Assembly: GCA_937920335.1 (NCBI GenBank)
Contig: CALGUT010000537.1
Location: 1-11,778 of the forward strand
DNA length: 11,778 nucleotides
Direction of reading: 5' to 3'
Source of the DNA: an uncultured Opitutales bacterium
Lineage (GTDB): Bacteria; Verrucomicrobiota; Verrucomicrobiia; Opitutales; UBA2995
Position 1 is the stretch's first letter, and the number at the start of each line of letters is the position of its first letter. The position numbers and the translations under genes were made by a program. Positions 6,487 to 11,778 of this stretch are shown here, one piece after another. The notes beneath the pieces are model-generated. The model was not told the DNA's origin. It did not search any database and was given only the letters and a program-made list of their open reading frames with translations.

Positions 6487-7598
6487 TACAGAGAGGGGAG
6501 ATCAACGTGTAATGGGGCGTGCCAGACAGTGTCGAGCACTTCGCCTGGAGTGAGGTCTAGCTCGCTCTCTGATCGTTGCCCCGTGACAATGTAGATGCGC
6601 CCGTTCCAGTAAGCGGTGACCTTCGATTTCATCGGGTAGGGCAGCCGGCCGATTTCAGACCACTGACCAGAATTTAAGTCATAACTGAGGATGAGGTCAG
6701 ATAAGTGAAAGCGATTCAGCACGCCACCTGCGATTATGATTTTCGAGCCGACGCGAACGACTGCATGCTCTGAGTGTGAGAGTTTCTCGGGCATGGGCTC
6801 CTTGAGTTGATACTCTCCCGTGACGAGGTTGTAGGTATAAACTTCATTGAAGACTTCGTCAAAGGCGGTGTTAAAGTTACAGAGATACTCTGCGTTGCCT
6901 TCGATGGGAGGCACGTCGCCAGTTTGCCCGCCGAATACGAACATCTCGTCATTATGTAAATAAGAGGCAGTGTGTGTGCGTGGGGATGAAATCGGTGCAT
7001 GACTGGTCCACTCCGCTTCGGTGCTGCGACCATTGGCGACGCCGATGCTCCAGTGTTGATCCGCCGGGGAGCAGCGGTCTGGCATGGTGCCTGATATGTA
7101 ATGAATACGCCCCTTATGCAAATGGATCAGCGACATGTAGCGGCCTTCAGGCAGAGGCGGCAGTTTGCTCCACTGGTAGGTTCGGATGTCGAAGACAAAG
7201 CAGTTTGCTGAGACAGGAGAGCAACTGGGGCCGAGTTGTCCGCCGATCAGATAGATATGATTGTGTCCGTCGTAAACGGTGCCGTTATGCGTCTCCGCTG
7301 CGTCGACGGGAAGGGTGCCGATCTGTTGCCAACGCTGTGTTTCCAGATCGAAGAGATCCACTCGTCGGCTTACAGTTTCGAGCGTAATGTAGCCACCAAA
7401 CACAAAAAGCTTTGAGCCGACTTGCATCCGGGCAGCTTCGACCCGCTTTTGAGGGCAAGGCTGTGCTTCTTGCCAGATCAGCTGAGGGTAGCGCTGATTT
7501 CTTTGGCGTATGTAGAGTCGCTTTTCTCGTTTCCGCCGCCTATTCTGGACGACGGGGTGCCACCTAATGTAATTACGACATTTGCTGATCAATCCCAT
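6486..7598 (-). CDS. Kelch-repeat beta-propeller protein
   Basis: This 370-residue protein has at least five kelch blades, each with the hydrophobic-GG signature: KLFVFGGY (about 63-70), IYLIGGQ, MFVFGGQ, IIIAGGV, and a last blade IYIVTGQ where one Gly is changed. Trp residues spaced behind each GG pair (QRWQQIG, YQWSKLP, GQWSEIG) are typical of the fold. The first 50 residues are strongly basic (RRRKREKRLYIRQRNQR) and lack a signal peptide, so a cytoplasmic protein that touches membrane or nucleic acid is possible. No catalytic tyrosine/cysteine pair of galactose oxidase is evident. It is the first gene of a two-gene operon with the GT4 enzyme, so it may scaffold or regulate polysaccharide assembly; this is inference from context only. 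No Shine-Dalgarno is obvious upstream of its ATG. Confidence 0.88.
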   Translation of the reverse strand: MGLISKCRNYIRWHPVVQNRRRKREKRLYIRQRNQRYPQLIWQEAQPCPQKRVEAARMQVGSKLFVFGGYITLETVSRRVDLFDLETQRWQQIGTLPVDAAETHNGTVYDGHNHIYLIGGQLGPSCSPVSANCFVFDIRTYQWSKLPPLPEGRYMSLIHLHKGRIHYISGTMPDRCSPADQHWSIGVANGRSTEAEWTSHAPISSPRTHTASYLHNDEMFVFGGQTGDVPPIEGNAEYLCNFNTAFDEVFNEVYTYNLVTGEYQLKEPMPEKLSHSEHAVVRVGSKIIIAGGVLNRFHLSDLILSYDLNSGQWSEIGRLPYPMKSKVTAYWNGRIYIVTGQRSESELDLTPGEVLDTVWHAPLHVDLPSL

Positions 7599-7759
7599 CT
7601 TAGATTACTGATAGGAATTTGCTCTTCGGCGGCTCAGCTGTGGAGGAGGTGATTTTACTGGTCGTTGAGACCTTACAAACCGTTTCCTTATTACTATCAA
7701 ATTTAAGGAATTTAACATATAATCCATTTGAAACCTTAAAAAAACATCTGCTCCTATTT

Positions 7760-7918
7760 ATGAACCCGTCAAATCCTGACATCTCCAAGATCTGTAGAAA
7801 CTGCGAAAAGGAAAAACCGAATGGTAAAGTTTATACTTTTGAATATGGGATTCGAGAATGTGTGCGAGAGCATGAAGAAAAATGTGATGGAGGTTTCCAT
7901 GTTGAGACGAAAATCTAA
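7760..7918 (+). CDS. Possible 52-aa Cys-containing protein
   Basis: I do not recognise this protein. From the ATG at 7760 it reads ICRNCEKEKPNGKVYTFEYG and later ECVREHEEKC, giving Cys at 12, 15, 34 and 42 and His at 38. A C-x2-C pair plus C-x3-H-x3-C could hold one zinc ion. The frame is open leftward to a TTG at 7619, but those residues (VILLVVETLQTVSLLLS) look like translated AT-rich control sequence, so the ATG is preferred. No Shine-Dalgarno is visible. It may be a real small zinc-ribbon-like protein, a gene remnant, or chance. Confidence 0.35.
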   Translation: MNPSNPDISKICRNCEKEKPNGKVYTFEYGIRECVREHEEKCDGGFHVETKI

Positions 7919-7930
7919 AGACAAATATTT

Positions 7931-7963
7931 TCACATATGATCTATTAGTAGGCGCATATGTGA
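7931..7963. repeat. 9-bp perfect inverted repeat, 15-nt spacer
   Basis: TCACATATG (7931-7939) pairs with CATATGTGA (7955-7963) without mismatch. No T-run follows on either strand, so it is not a classical terminator. It could be an operator or a recombination site at the edge of the mobile block. Confidence 0.65.
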
Positions 7964-8062
7964 TGATTGTGTAGATAGGCGCAGCGTTGATCTTAGAGAC
8001 GAGGTAGGTAGTAGAGGTTCAGTTGGAATACTCAGGCAATTGCCTACACCTTTAAGGGGGAG

Positions 8063-8242
8063 TTGGTCGCTGTTCATGTCGATAGCATGCCTAAAGGCTG
8101 GCGTGTAATTATATTTCCTGTTGGTGAGGGAAATATAATAGTACAGAGCGAGACAGGTGCCATGCTTTCCTTTGATATTTCAGATCCATTTCAGGCTCAA
8201 TTCATTGGGATGATCGATCCTTCAACCGCGCGAACGGAGTAG
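8063..8242 (+). pseudogene. Possible gene remnant or small ORF, 59 aa
   Basis: The frame open from a stop at 8012-8014 to the TAG at 8240-8242 has protein-like composition: YTFKGELVAVHVDSMPKGW, then VIIFPVGEGNIIVQSETGAM and LSFDISDPFQAQFIG. An AGGGGGAG run touches the TTG at 8063 and an ATG follows at 8087. Protein-like residues continue upstream of both starts as far as the stop at 8012, which suggests the 3' end of a decayed gene rather than an intact small gene. The family is not recognised. Chance cannot be excluded. Confidence 0.35.
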
Positions 8243-8296
8243 CCTCAATTGTATTTAGACCCATTACCCACCTGCCCACGCTCCCCGCCAAAAGCC

Positions 8297-8740
8297 CTAA
8301 CAATCGATCACGTCCTGTTTCTCTCTCTCTGAACCCTTCTTATTCCCACCGCTTACCAACCGAATCAACGCTTCCCGGTCCAACGTGGCACCATCGACGA
8401 TGACTCCCACATTCTTAGTAACGTTAAGATTATGGATAGTTGGTTGAGCGCGGTTCATCTTGTCGGAGAGTATACCGTACGTAACCGCTAGCTGACCCGC
8501 TGGTATATCGTCAATGCGTTCGCGGATCTTATCTAATAAATCTTCCTGAAGAACTTGCATTCGATTAATCACTAGATCGCGAAACTCATCAGCGCATAGA
8601 CCCTGATTGCGGGATAACCACCTAGCATCACGTTCGCTCATGGAAAAGTCCCTGGTAAGCTGTCTGATAGACTTTCCATTGAGAGCATCAGCGGCTGCGG
8701 TTATGAACTGGTCACGGGGTATGTTCTTTTTTTTGGGCAT
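8297..8740 (-). CDS. HTH DNA-binding protein, small-terminase-like
   Basis: This 147-residue protein begins with a lysine-rich MPKKKNIPRDQF and a helix-turn-helix at about residues 15-45 (ADALNGKSIRQLTRDFSMSE). A helical section follows (FRDLVINRMQVLQEDLLDKI), then IDDIPAGQLAVTYGILSDK at about 80-98, a phrase typical of phage small-terminase-like and related HTH proteins. The tail is a short polar segment (NLNVTKNVGVIVDG). A small terminase binds the packaging site on phage DNA; here the protein could equally bind the TGGAAAC repeats directly upstream of its start. It follows the primase/helicase genes in the same direction after a 214-bp gap. No Shine-Dalgarno is visible. The assignment to terminase is tentative, but DNA binding is fairly safe. 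Confidence 0.6.
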   Translation of the reverse strand: MPKKKNIPRDQFITAAADALNGKSIRQLTRDFSMSERDARWLSRNQGLCADEFRDLVINRMQVLQEDLLDKIRERIDDIPAGQLAVTYGILSDKMNRAQPTIHNLNVTKNVGVIVDGATLDREALIRLVSGGNKKGSEREKQDVIDC

Positions 8741-8779
8741 AGTATAGATGGTCTTGTTCGTTGTAGTTTGTTCGTCTGT

Positions 8780-8966
8780 GTTTCCTTGGAAATACCCATG
8801 GGTGTGTCCGTGGAAACGAATGGAAACATTATTGGAAACGAAAGCGTTTCCATATATTGACTCCCTTATTCATGCGGGTTTCGGCGGTTACTTTGGAAAC
8901 TGGCATTCTGGAAACGTGGAAACATTATTGGTCATTTTAGCTCGGTTTCGTTTCCTATGGTTTCCC
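8780..8966. repeat. TGGAAAC iteron-like cluster, putative origin or operator
   Basis: TGGAAAC occurs at 8811, 8821, 8833, 8894, 8909 and 8917, and as TGGAAAT at 8787. Inverted copies (GTTTCC) occur at 8780, 8846, 8950 and 8960. TGGAAACATTATTGG is exactly repeated at 8821-8835 and 8917-8931, each preceded by another TGGAAACG. TGGAAACG (8833-8840) and CGTTTCCA (8845-8852) form an 8-bp inverted repeat with a 4-nt spacer, and TTTCC/GGAAA (8781-8792) is another palindrome. Eleven copies in 187 bp cannot be chance. The position between a RepA-like helicase gene and a DNA-binding protein gene fits a replication origin with initiator iterons; an operator array is the alternative. Confidence 0.75.
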
Positions 8967-9989
8967 AGTTTTGACTTTGTATTTTCCGCCAGCGGCAATC
9001 ATAATCCTCTCCTCACGTTCCAACTTCTTTGCGATCTTTGAAACAGCCCCTTTGGATAACCCTATGTCCTGAGCAATGTCGGTGCAAGATTCCAGACCGT
9101 CATCAATCAATTGAAAAACGATCTCCTTATTGTCAGCGGGATATATGGCTACCTGCGTTTTCCCATCGGCAGCTTTATAAAAGTGCCAGTCCAGCGGTCT
9201 GGTTTCATCGCCATTGATTGAGTTGCGATCCTTAGTGAAGCTCGTCAAAAAACGTGCACCGTCTTTTTTTTCCTCTCGGCCTTTGATTGAATCGGATAAT
9301 CCGATTGCCCAGAATGCTGCGTCTTCCCTACGGGAAGTGCCTCTCATGTGATTTCCGGATCTTCCGGCATGAGCAACTATAACAACTGAAATCTTCTTAC
9401 GGCGAAAGCTGAGAAGCCATGGTAGAACCTTCTCCCAGTCATCAGCGGTATTCTCCCGCATTCCGGAAAAAAGACAGGACAGGTTATCAAGAAAGAGAAC
9501 GCGGATTCCATTCTCTTCACAATAGTCTTCTAGCCAGTTTTGCTGTAAAGGATCGGACAAAGAAAGCGGTTTGCCCGTAGCTTTAAAAAACGTTTCATGA
9601 TTCAGAAACAGAAGGTCTTCGGTCTCAACCTCAGTCAGGCTTTCATCGCGGTCCTTTATCGCCTCCAGTGGCATTTCACCATCGACATACAGAACCTTCG
9701 ATTTTTGCACTGCCCATTCCCATAGTTGTTCCCCTTCGGCCAAGTGACGGGCTGCGGTAACAGCCAGCCAGGTCTTTCCTAATCCGCGTTTGCCGAAGAT
9801 AAATCCAAGGTCTCCTTCTCGAAACCAGTGGCCAATCAAACATTTCCTTGGTTGAATTGTCATACCCGCCAACTCTGTGGATGATATGATTGCTGAATCG
9901 AAATCCTTTCTGGATATAACGGGCTCTTGGTGTGTGTCCGCATCGGGCCTGATTTGACTTTGTTTAAATGGTTCTAGTAGTGTTGTCAT
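8955..9989 (-). CDS. RepA-like hexameric-helicase AAA/RecA-fold ATPase
   Basis: This 344-residue protein has a RecA-type ATPase core: Walker A GKRGLGKTW (66-74), the GEMP segment with Glu105, Walker B VLFLDNLS (164-171), VVIVAHAGR with His207 as the sensor, and HMRGTSRREDAAFWAIGL (214-231), which matches the RSF1010 RepA/AAA_25 group. Those proteins are ring helicases that open DNA for plasmid or phage replication. The C-terminal 60 residues form a winged-helix-like domain (ESCTDIAQDIGLSKGAVSKI) that may bind DNA, perhaps the nearby repeats. Its ATG overlaps the primase stop by four bases (ATGA), giving translational coupling. The last codons and stop run into the iteron cluster. Confidence 0.87.
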   Translation of the reverse strand: MTTLLEPFKQSQIRPDADTHQEPVISRKDFDSAIISSTELAGMTIQPRKCLIGHWFREGDLGFIFGKRGLGKTWLAVTAARHLAEGEQLWEWAVQKSKVLYVDGEMPLEAIKDRDESLTEVETEDLLFLNHETFFKATGKPLSLSDPLQQNWLEDYCEENGIRVLFLDNLSCLFSGMRENTADDWEKVLPWLLSFRRKKISVVIVAHAGRSGNHMRGTSRREDAAFWAIGLSDSIKGREEKKDGARFLTSFTKDRNSINGDETRPLDWHFYKAADGKTQVAIYPADNKEIVFQLIDDGLESCTDIAQDIGLSKGAVSKIAKKLEREERIMIAAGGKYKVKTGKP

Positions 9990-11053
9990 TCTATATTGCT
10001 GTTAAGATTTTCTGATTGGCCTGTCGTTCCTGCGATGGGCCTTTCGTTTTTCGGTAGTAACGTTTCGGGCAGGCTTATTCCGTCATATGATTCTAACCAT
10101 TTACGACTTGCCCAATCGTTGAAGTCTTCTCCTTCGCGTTCGCTGATCCATCCCGATAGATGGGAAGCAAAGGGTTTCAATTGGTGCCACCATCGATCGA
10201 ACGCTTGTCGACCGGCTTCATCGTTGTGAACGAAGACTTTGACCTGCTTTCCCTTAAATAAGGGAAGGGCTTCCTCGGCTATACTAAGGCTCCCTCCAAC
10301 CATACAACAGAGTCCGATACGGTCGAATCCTTGGCCGTCCAACTCACTCCATGCAGCGGTAGCCACTGCCAACAAATCGGGTAGTCCCTCTGTTAATAAG
10401 ACCGTATCGCAGTCCTCTATCGTTGAAGCTCCGATTGGCCAAGACGCATATGACCCCGGTAGCGTATACGCCTTGAAAGGCCAATCCACTTTGTCTGGAT
10501 ATAGAGGTCGCGCCTGTGCGTTTTTCAATGACGGATCAGTAACTAACCAACACCTAGTGGAAGCTAAGCCCTTTGGCTTGCACTCACAAAAACCAAACAT
10601 CCCACGTTTCCCAAGTAACTCGAACGCTACAAAAGCGGGGATACCTCTTGATCTTCGCAGATCCGTTAGCTCCGTAATTTTACCAATATCCAGTGCGGGT
10701 AACTTTAACCCTTTGATCGGCTTAGTCTTGGGTGTTGGTGGCCGTGCCCTTTTTGCGGGTAAGCTAAAAGATAAAGCCGTTCCGCCGTTCCATTGAATGA
10801 GTGCTTTGGCTGCATCCGATTGACTTAGATTCGTTGCCAAGGAAATAAACTTCACTACATTTCCGCCTTCTCCGGTTGAAAAGTCCTTGAACAGTCTGTC
10901 ATTATCATAGACGGACAGGCTTGGTTTCTTGTCGTCCCTCCATGGCACCTTGCATGATTTGCCAGGGCTTCCTTCGAGTCCTAACCGATGCCACGCTTCG
11001 GGTATATTTATAGCTTCAATGGCTTTATGGAGTGGGCTATCTAAGTCGATCAT
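9986..11053 (-). CDS. CHC2/Toprim primase-like protein of mobile element
   Basis: This 355-residue protein starts with a degenerate CHC2 zinc-finger-like region (about 30-87): SCKVPWRDDKKPSLSVYDND, then FKDFSTGEGGNVVKFI. The usual Cys/His ligands are mostly absent, so zinc may not be bound. A linker leads to a Toprim-type domain: TVLLTEGLPDLLAV (218-231) gives the catalytic Glu222, and VKVFVHNDEAGRQAF (271-285) gives the second motif with His276 in place of the usual first Asp of DxD. GEDFNDW (308-314) is a common closing motif. Such proteins make primers for plasmid and phage replication together with a partner helicase, here the next gene. AAGGAG at 11062-11067 is a good Shine-Dalgarno, 8 nt from the ATG. 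ATGA overlaps exist at both ends. Confidence 0.85.
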   Translation of the reverse strand: MIDLDSPLHKAIEAINIPEAWHRLGLEGSPGKSCKVPWRDDKKPSLSVYDNDRLFKDFSTGEGGNVVKFISLATNLSQSDAAKALIQWNGGTALSFSLPAKRARPPTPKTKPIKGLKLPALDIGKITELTDLRRSRGIPAFVAFELLGKRGMFGFCECKPKGLASTRCWLVTDPSLKNAQARPLYPDKVDWPFKAYTLPGSYASWPIGASTIEDCDTVLLTEGLPDLLAVATAAWSELDGQGFDRIGLCCMVGGSLSIAEEALPLFKGKQVKVFVHNDEAGRQAFDRWWHQLKPFASHLSGWISEREGEDFNDWASRKWLESYDGISLPETLLPKNERPIAGTTGQSENLNSNIE

Positions 11054-11208
11054 ATCACCGGCTCCTTCCTAGGTAATAAGCCCCGGTTTAAATGCCCGTG
11101 AAGGCGTTCAATAGGGCTAGGAGGGCAACGATACCAAAAGAAATTTTCAGGCGGCACGGTACCAAAGAAATGGCCGTAAACGCGCCCAAGGGGTGACGTA
11201 ATAATCAT
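11050..11208 (-). CDS. 52-aa ORF coupled by ATGA overlaps at both ends
   Basis: This reading frame fills the whole gap between its neighbours. Its ATG (11206-11208) overlaps the TGA of the upstream gene as ATGA, and its TGA (11050-11052) overlaps the primase ATG as ATGA. The product reads MIITSPLGRVYGHFFGTVPP, then ENFFWYRCPPSPIERLHGHL, and ends NRGLLPRKEPVI. It is basic and rich in aromatic residues, Pro and Gly, with one Cys; no family is recognised. The exact overlaps at both ends argue for translation. The product may be a small replication accessory or DNA-binding protein, or the frame may serve mainly to carry ribosomes to the primase start. Its length would make many gene callers skip it. 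Confidence 0.6.
   Translation of the reverse strand: MIITSPLGRVYGHFFGTVPPENFFWYRCPPSPIERLHGHLNRGLLPRKEPVI
11062..11067 (-). promoter_or_regulatory. Shine-Dalgarno of the primase gene
   Basis: On the minus strand AAGGAG lies 8 nt before the ATG at 11053, inside the end of the 52-aa ORF. It supports the chosen primase start. Confidence 0.75.
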
Positions 11209-11531
11209 GATGCAACCCCATCGTTCTTTGAATCATCCCGAGCAGCTACCAGAGCCCGTTTTTTTTCCCAGAAGGTTTCGGTATCAAGTATTCGGGCCAA
11301 TGCACGTATGGCGTTCCGTCGGTTTTTAAATGTTGTTCGGAAGATCCAAATGAAGCCCCACTCCGGCCAAGCTACCTGCTTATAGCCTTTCTTGCGGCGA
11401 ACGCGTCTTACAACGTCCGGGTCACCCGTTTGTAGCCGCCAAATCCTGTCTTGTTTGTCAGATAGTTCTTTGAAGATAACGGTTTCGCCGTACGCTTCGG
11501 CCCACTCATCGGAAGTCTTTTCGGTTTTCAT
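11205..11531 (-). CDS. Small basic hypothetical protein, 108 aa
   Basis: The start at 11531 (MKTEKTSDEWAEAYGETV) is chosen over an ATG at 11564, because a perfect AAGGAGGT lies 7 nt before it and the longer form would overlap the previous gene. The first 30 residues are acidic. The rest is strongly basic with several Trp (QVAWPEWGFIWIFRTTFKNR, then RNAIRALARILDTETFWEKK), suggesting a compact DNA- or RNA-binding protein. The family is not recognised. It lies between the excisionase-like gene (13-nt gap) and the 52-aa ORF (ATGA overlap), so it belongs to the same operon, perhaps as a replication or regulatory accessory. Confidence 0.7.
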   Translation of the reverse strand: MKTEKTSDEWAEAYGETVIFKELSDKQDRIWRLQTGDPDVVRRVRRKKGYKQVAWPEWGFIWIFRTTFKNRRNAIRALARILDTETFWEKKRALVAARDDSKNDGVAS

Positions 11532-11538
11532 ACTGATG

Positions 11539-11546
11539 ACCTCCTT
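11539..11546 (-). promoter_or_regulatory. Perfect Shine-Dalgarno AAGGAGGT
   Basis: On the minus strand AAGGAGGT is spaced 7 nt from the ATG at 11531. It overlaps the stop codon of the excisionase-like gene. It fixes the start of the downstream small protein and is the strongest ribosome-binding site noted in the window. Confidence 0.85.
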
Positions 11547-11772
11547 ATACCAGTTGAGATTCAAGGTAATCCGATAGGTCCTCTATTCTCAGGAGAACCC
11601 GACGACCTATCCGGCAATGGCGTATTTCGCCTTCTGCGATAAGCTCACGTAGCTTACGTTCACAGATGGTGAGGTATGATGCAGCTTCCGGGACTGTGTA
11701 GACCGCCTTCTGCGTGTTAATATTATTACCTGCTGTTAATGCAGATTGTTCAGTAGTGAATGTAGATAACAT
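11545..11772 (-). CDS. AlpA/excisionase-like HTH protein
   Basis: The last 50 of 75 residues form the MerR-like winged helix of the excisionase-family (HTH_17) group: VYTVPEAASYLTICERKLRE, then LIAEGEIRHCRIGRRVLL and RIEDLSDYLESQL. The T-x-x-E-A-A-x-x-L start and R-x-G-R-R wing are diagnostic. Such proteins bind att sites to direct excision, or activate element genes as AlpA does. The first 23 residues are polar and probably disordered. An AGGTGA stretch lies directly before the ATG at the window edge. It is the first visible gene of the module, and an integrase gene might lie beyond the edge. Family confidence is high; the exact role (excision or regulation) is open. Confidence 0.85.
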   Translation of the reverse strand: MLSTFTTEQSALTAGNNINTQKAVYTVPEAASYLTICERKLRELIAEGEIRHCRIGRRVLLRIEDLSDYLESQLV

Positions 11773-11778
11773 TCACCT

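Larger units (their letters stand above)
7599..8296. other. AT-rich junction region
   Basis: This stretch separates the G+C-rich kelch/GT operon from the replication module. It holds two possible small ORFs (7760-7918 and 8063-8242), a 9-bp inverted repeat (7931-7963) and an 8-bp direct repeat TAGGCGCA (7949 and 7976). The promoter of the kelch operon should lie near its left end. No tRNA or clear att site was seen. It is the likeliest place for the left boundary of the mobile element. Confidence 0.5.

Noticed and set aside
8741..8746. TATACT -10 box for the HTH gene
   Set aside because: It touches the ATG, so transcription would begin inside the coding region.
8748..9041. 97-aa plus-strand ORF
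   Set aside because: It runs through the TGGAAAC array and the end of the helicase gene; its Trp/Phe-rich composition reflects the repeats.
11532..11564. Longer N-terminus for the 108-aa protein
   Set aside because: The upstream ATG lacks a Shine-Dalgarno and overlaps the previous gene, whereas the ATG at 11531 has a perfect one at ideal spacing.

Overview
The window looks like a chromosome segment from a member of Verrucomicrobiota, probably near Opitutae/Puniceicoccales. The main clue is the C-terminal tail of the first gene (DPDDDGIETALEWAFGLDP, then a short beta-rich end after a PQQ propeller), a layout common in secreted proteins of that phylum. This is inference from protein style; the window holds no rRNA or marker gene. 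Base composition is mosaic: 26/60 G+C at 4021-4080, 38/60 at 7261-7320 and 14/60 at 7681-7740.

Region 1 (1-2716) is ordinary chromosome: the 3' end of a PQQ-propeller protein, an EamA-type membrane transporter, and a convergent GT4 glycosyltransferase whose end overlaps the transporter's end by 44 bp. Region 2 (2717-5286) is gene-poor and looks patched together. It has a small unknown protein, a predicted lipoprotein with a DNRLRE/CBM96-like beta domain, and an endonuclease/exonuclease/phosphatase gene that has lost a good start, is frameshifted and lacks its last catalytic motif. A repeat (GTAACACT...GCAATAAGG) lies directly behind the stop codons of both intact genes. Region 3 (5287-7598, minus strand) is a two-gene operon, richer in G+C: a kelch-propeller protein coupled by a TAATG junction to a GT4 glycosyltransferase, probably from a surface-polysaccharide locus.

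Region 4 (7599-8296) is AT-rich, with two possible small or remnant ORFs and a 9-bp inverted repeat. It probably holds the boundary between the polysaccharide locus and the next block. Region 5 (8297 to the window end, all minus strand) is a compact mobile-element replication module. In transcription order it has an AlpA/excisionase-like HTH protein, a small basic unknown, a 52-aa ORF, a CHC2/Toprim primase-like protein, a RepA-like hexameric-helicase ATPase, a cluster of TGGAAAC iteron-like repeats, and an HTH protein resembling phage small terminase subunits. Three successive ATGA stop/start overlaps tie the middle genes together.

The order excisionase - primase - helicase - iterons - terminase-like protein resembles phage satellites (PICI-type) and other integrative replicons. 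No integrase, capsid or att site is visible, so the element type remains a hypothesis. The most notable parts are the iteron cluster, the overlap-coupled 52-aa ORF, and the primase with a His in place of the first Asp of the Toprim DxD motif.
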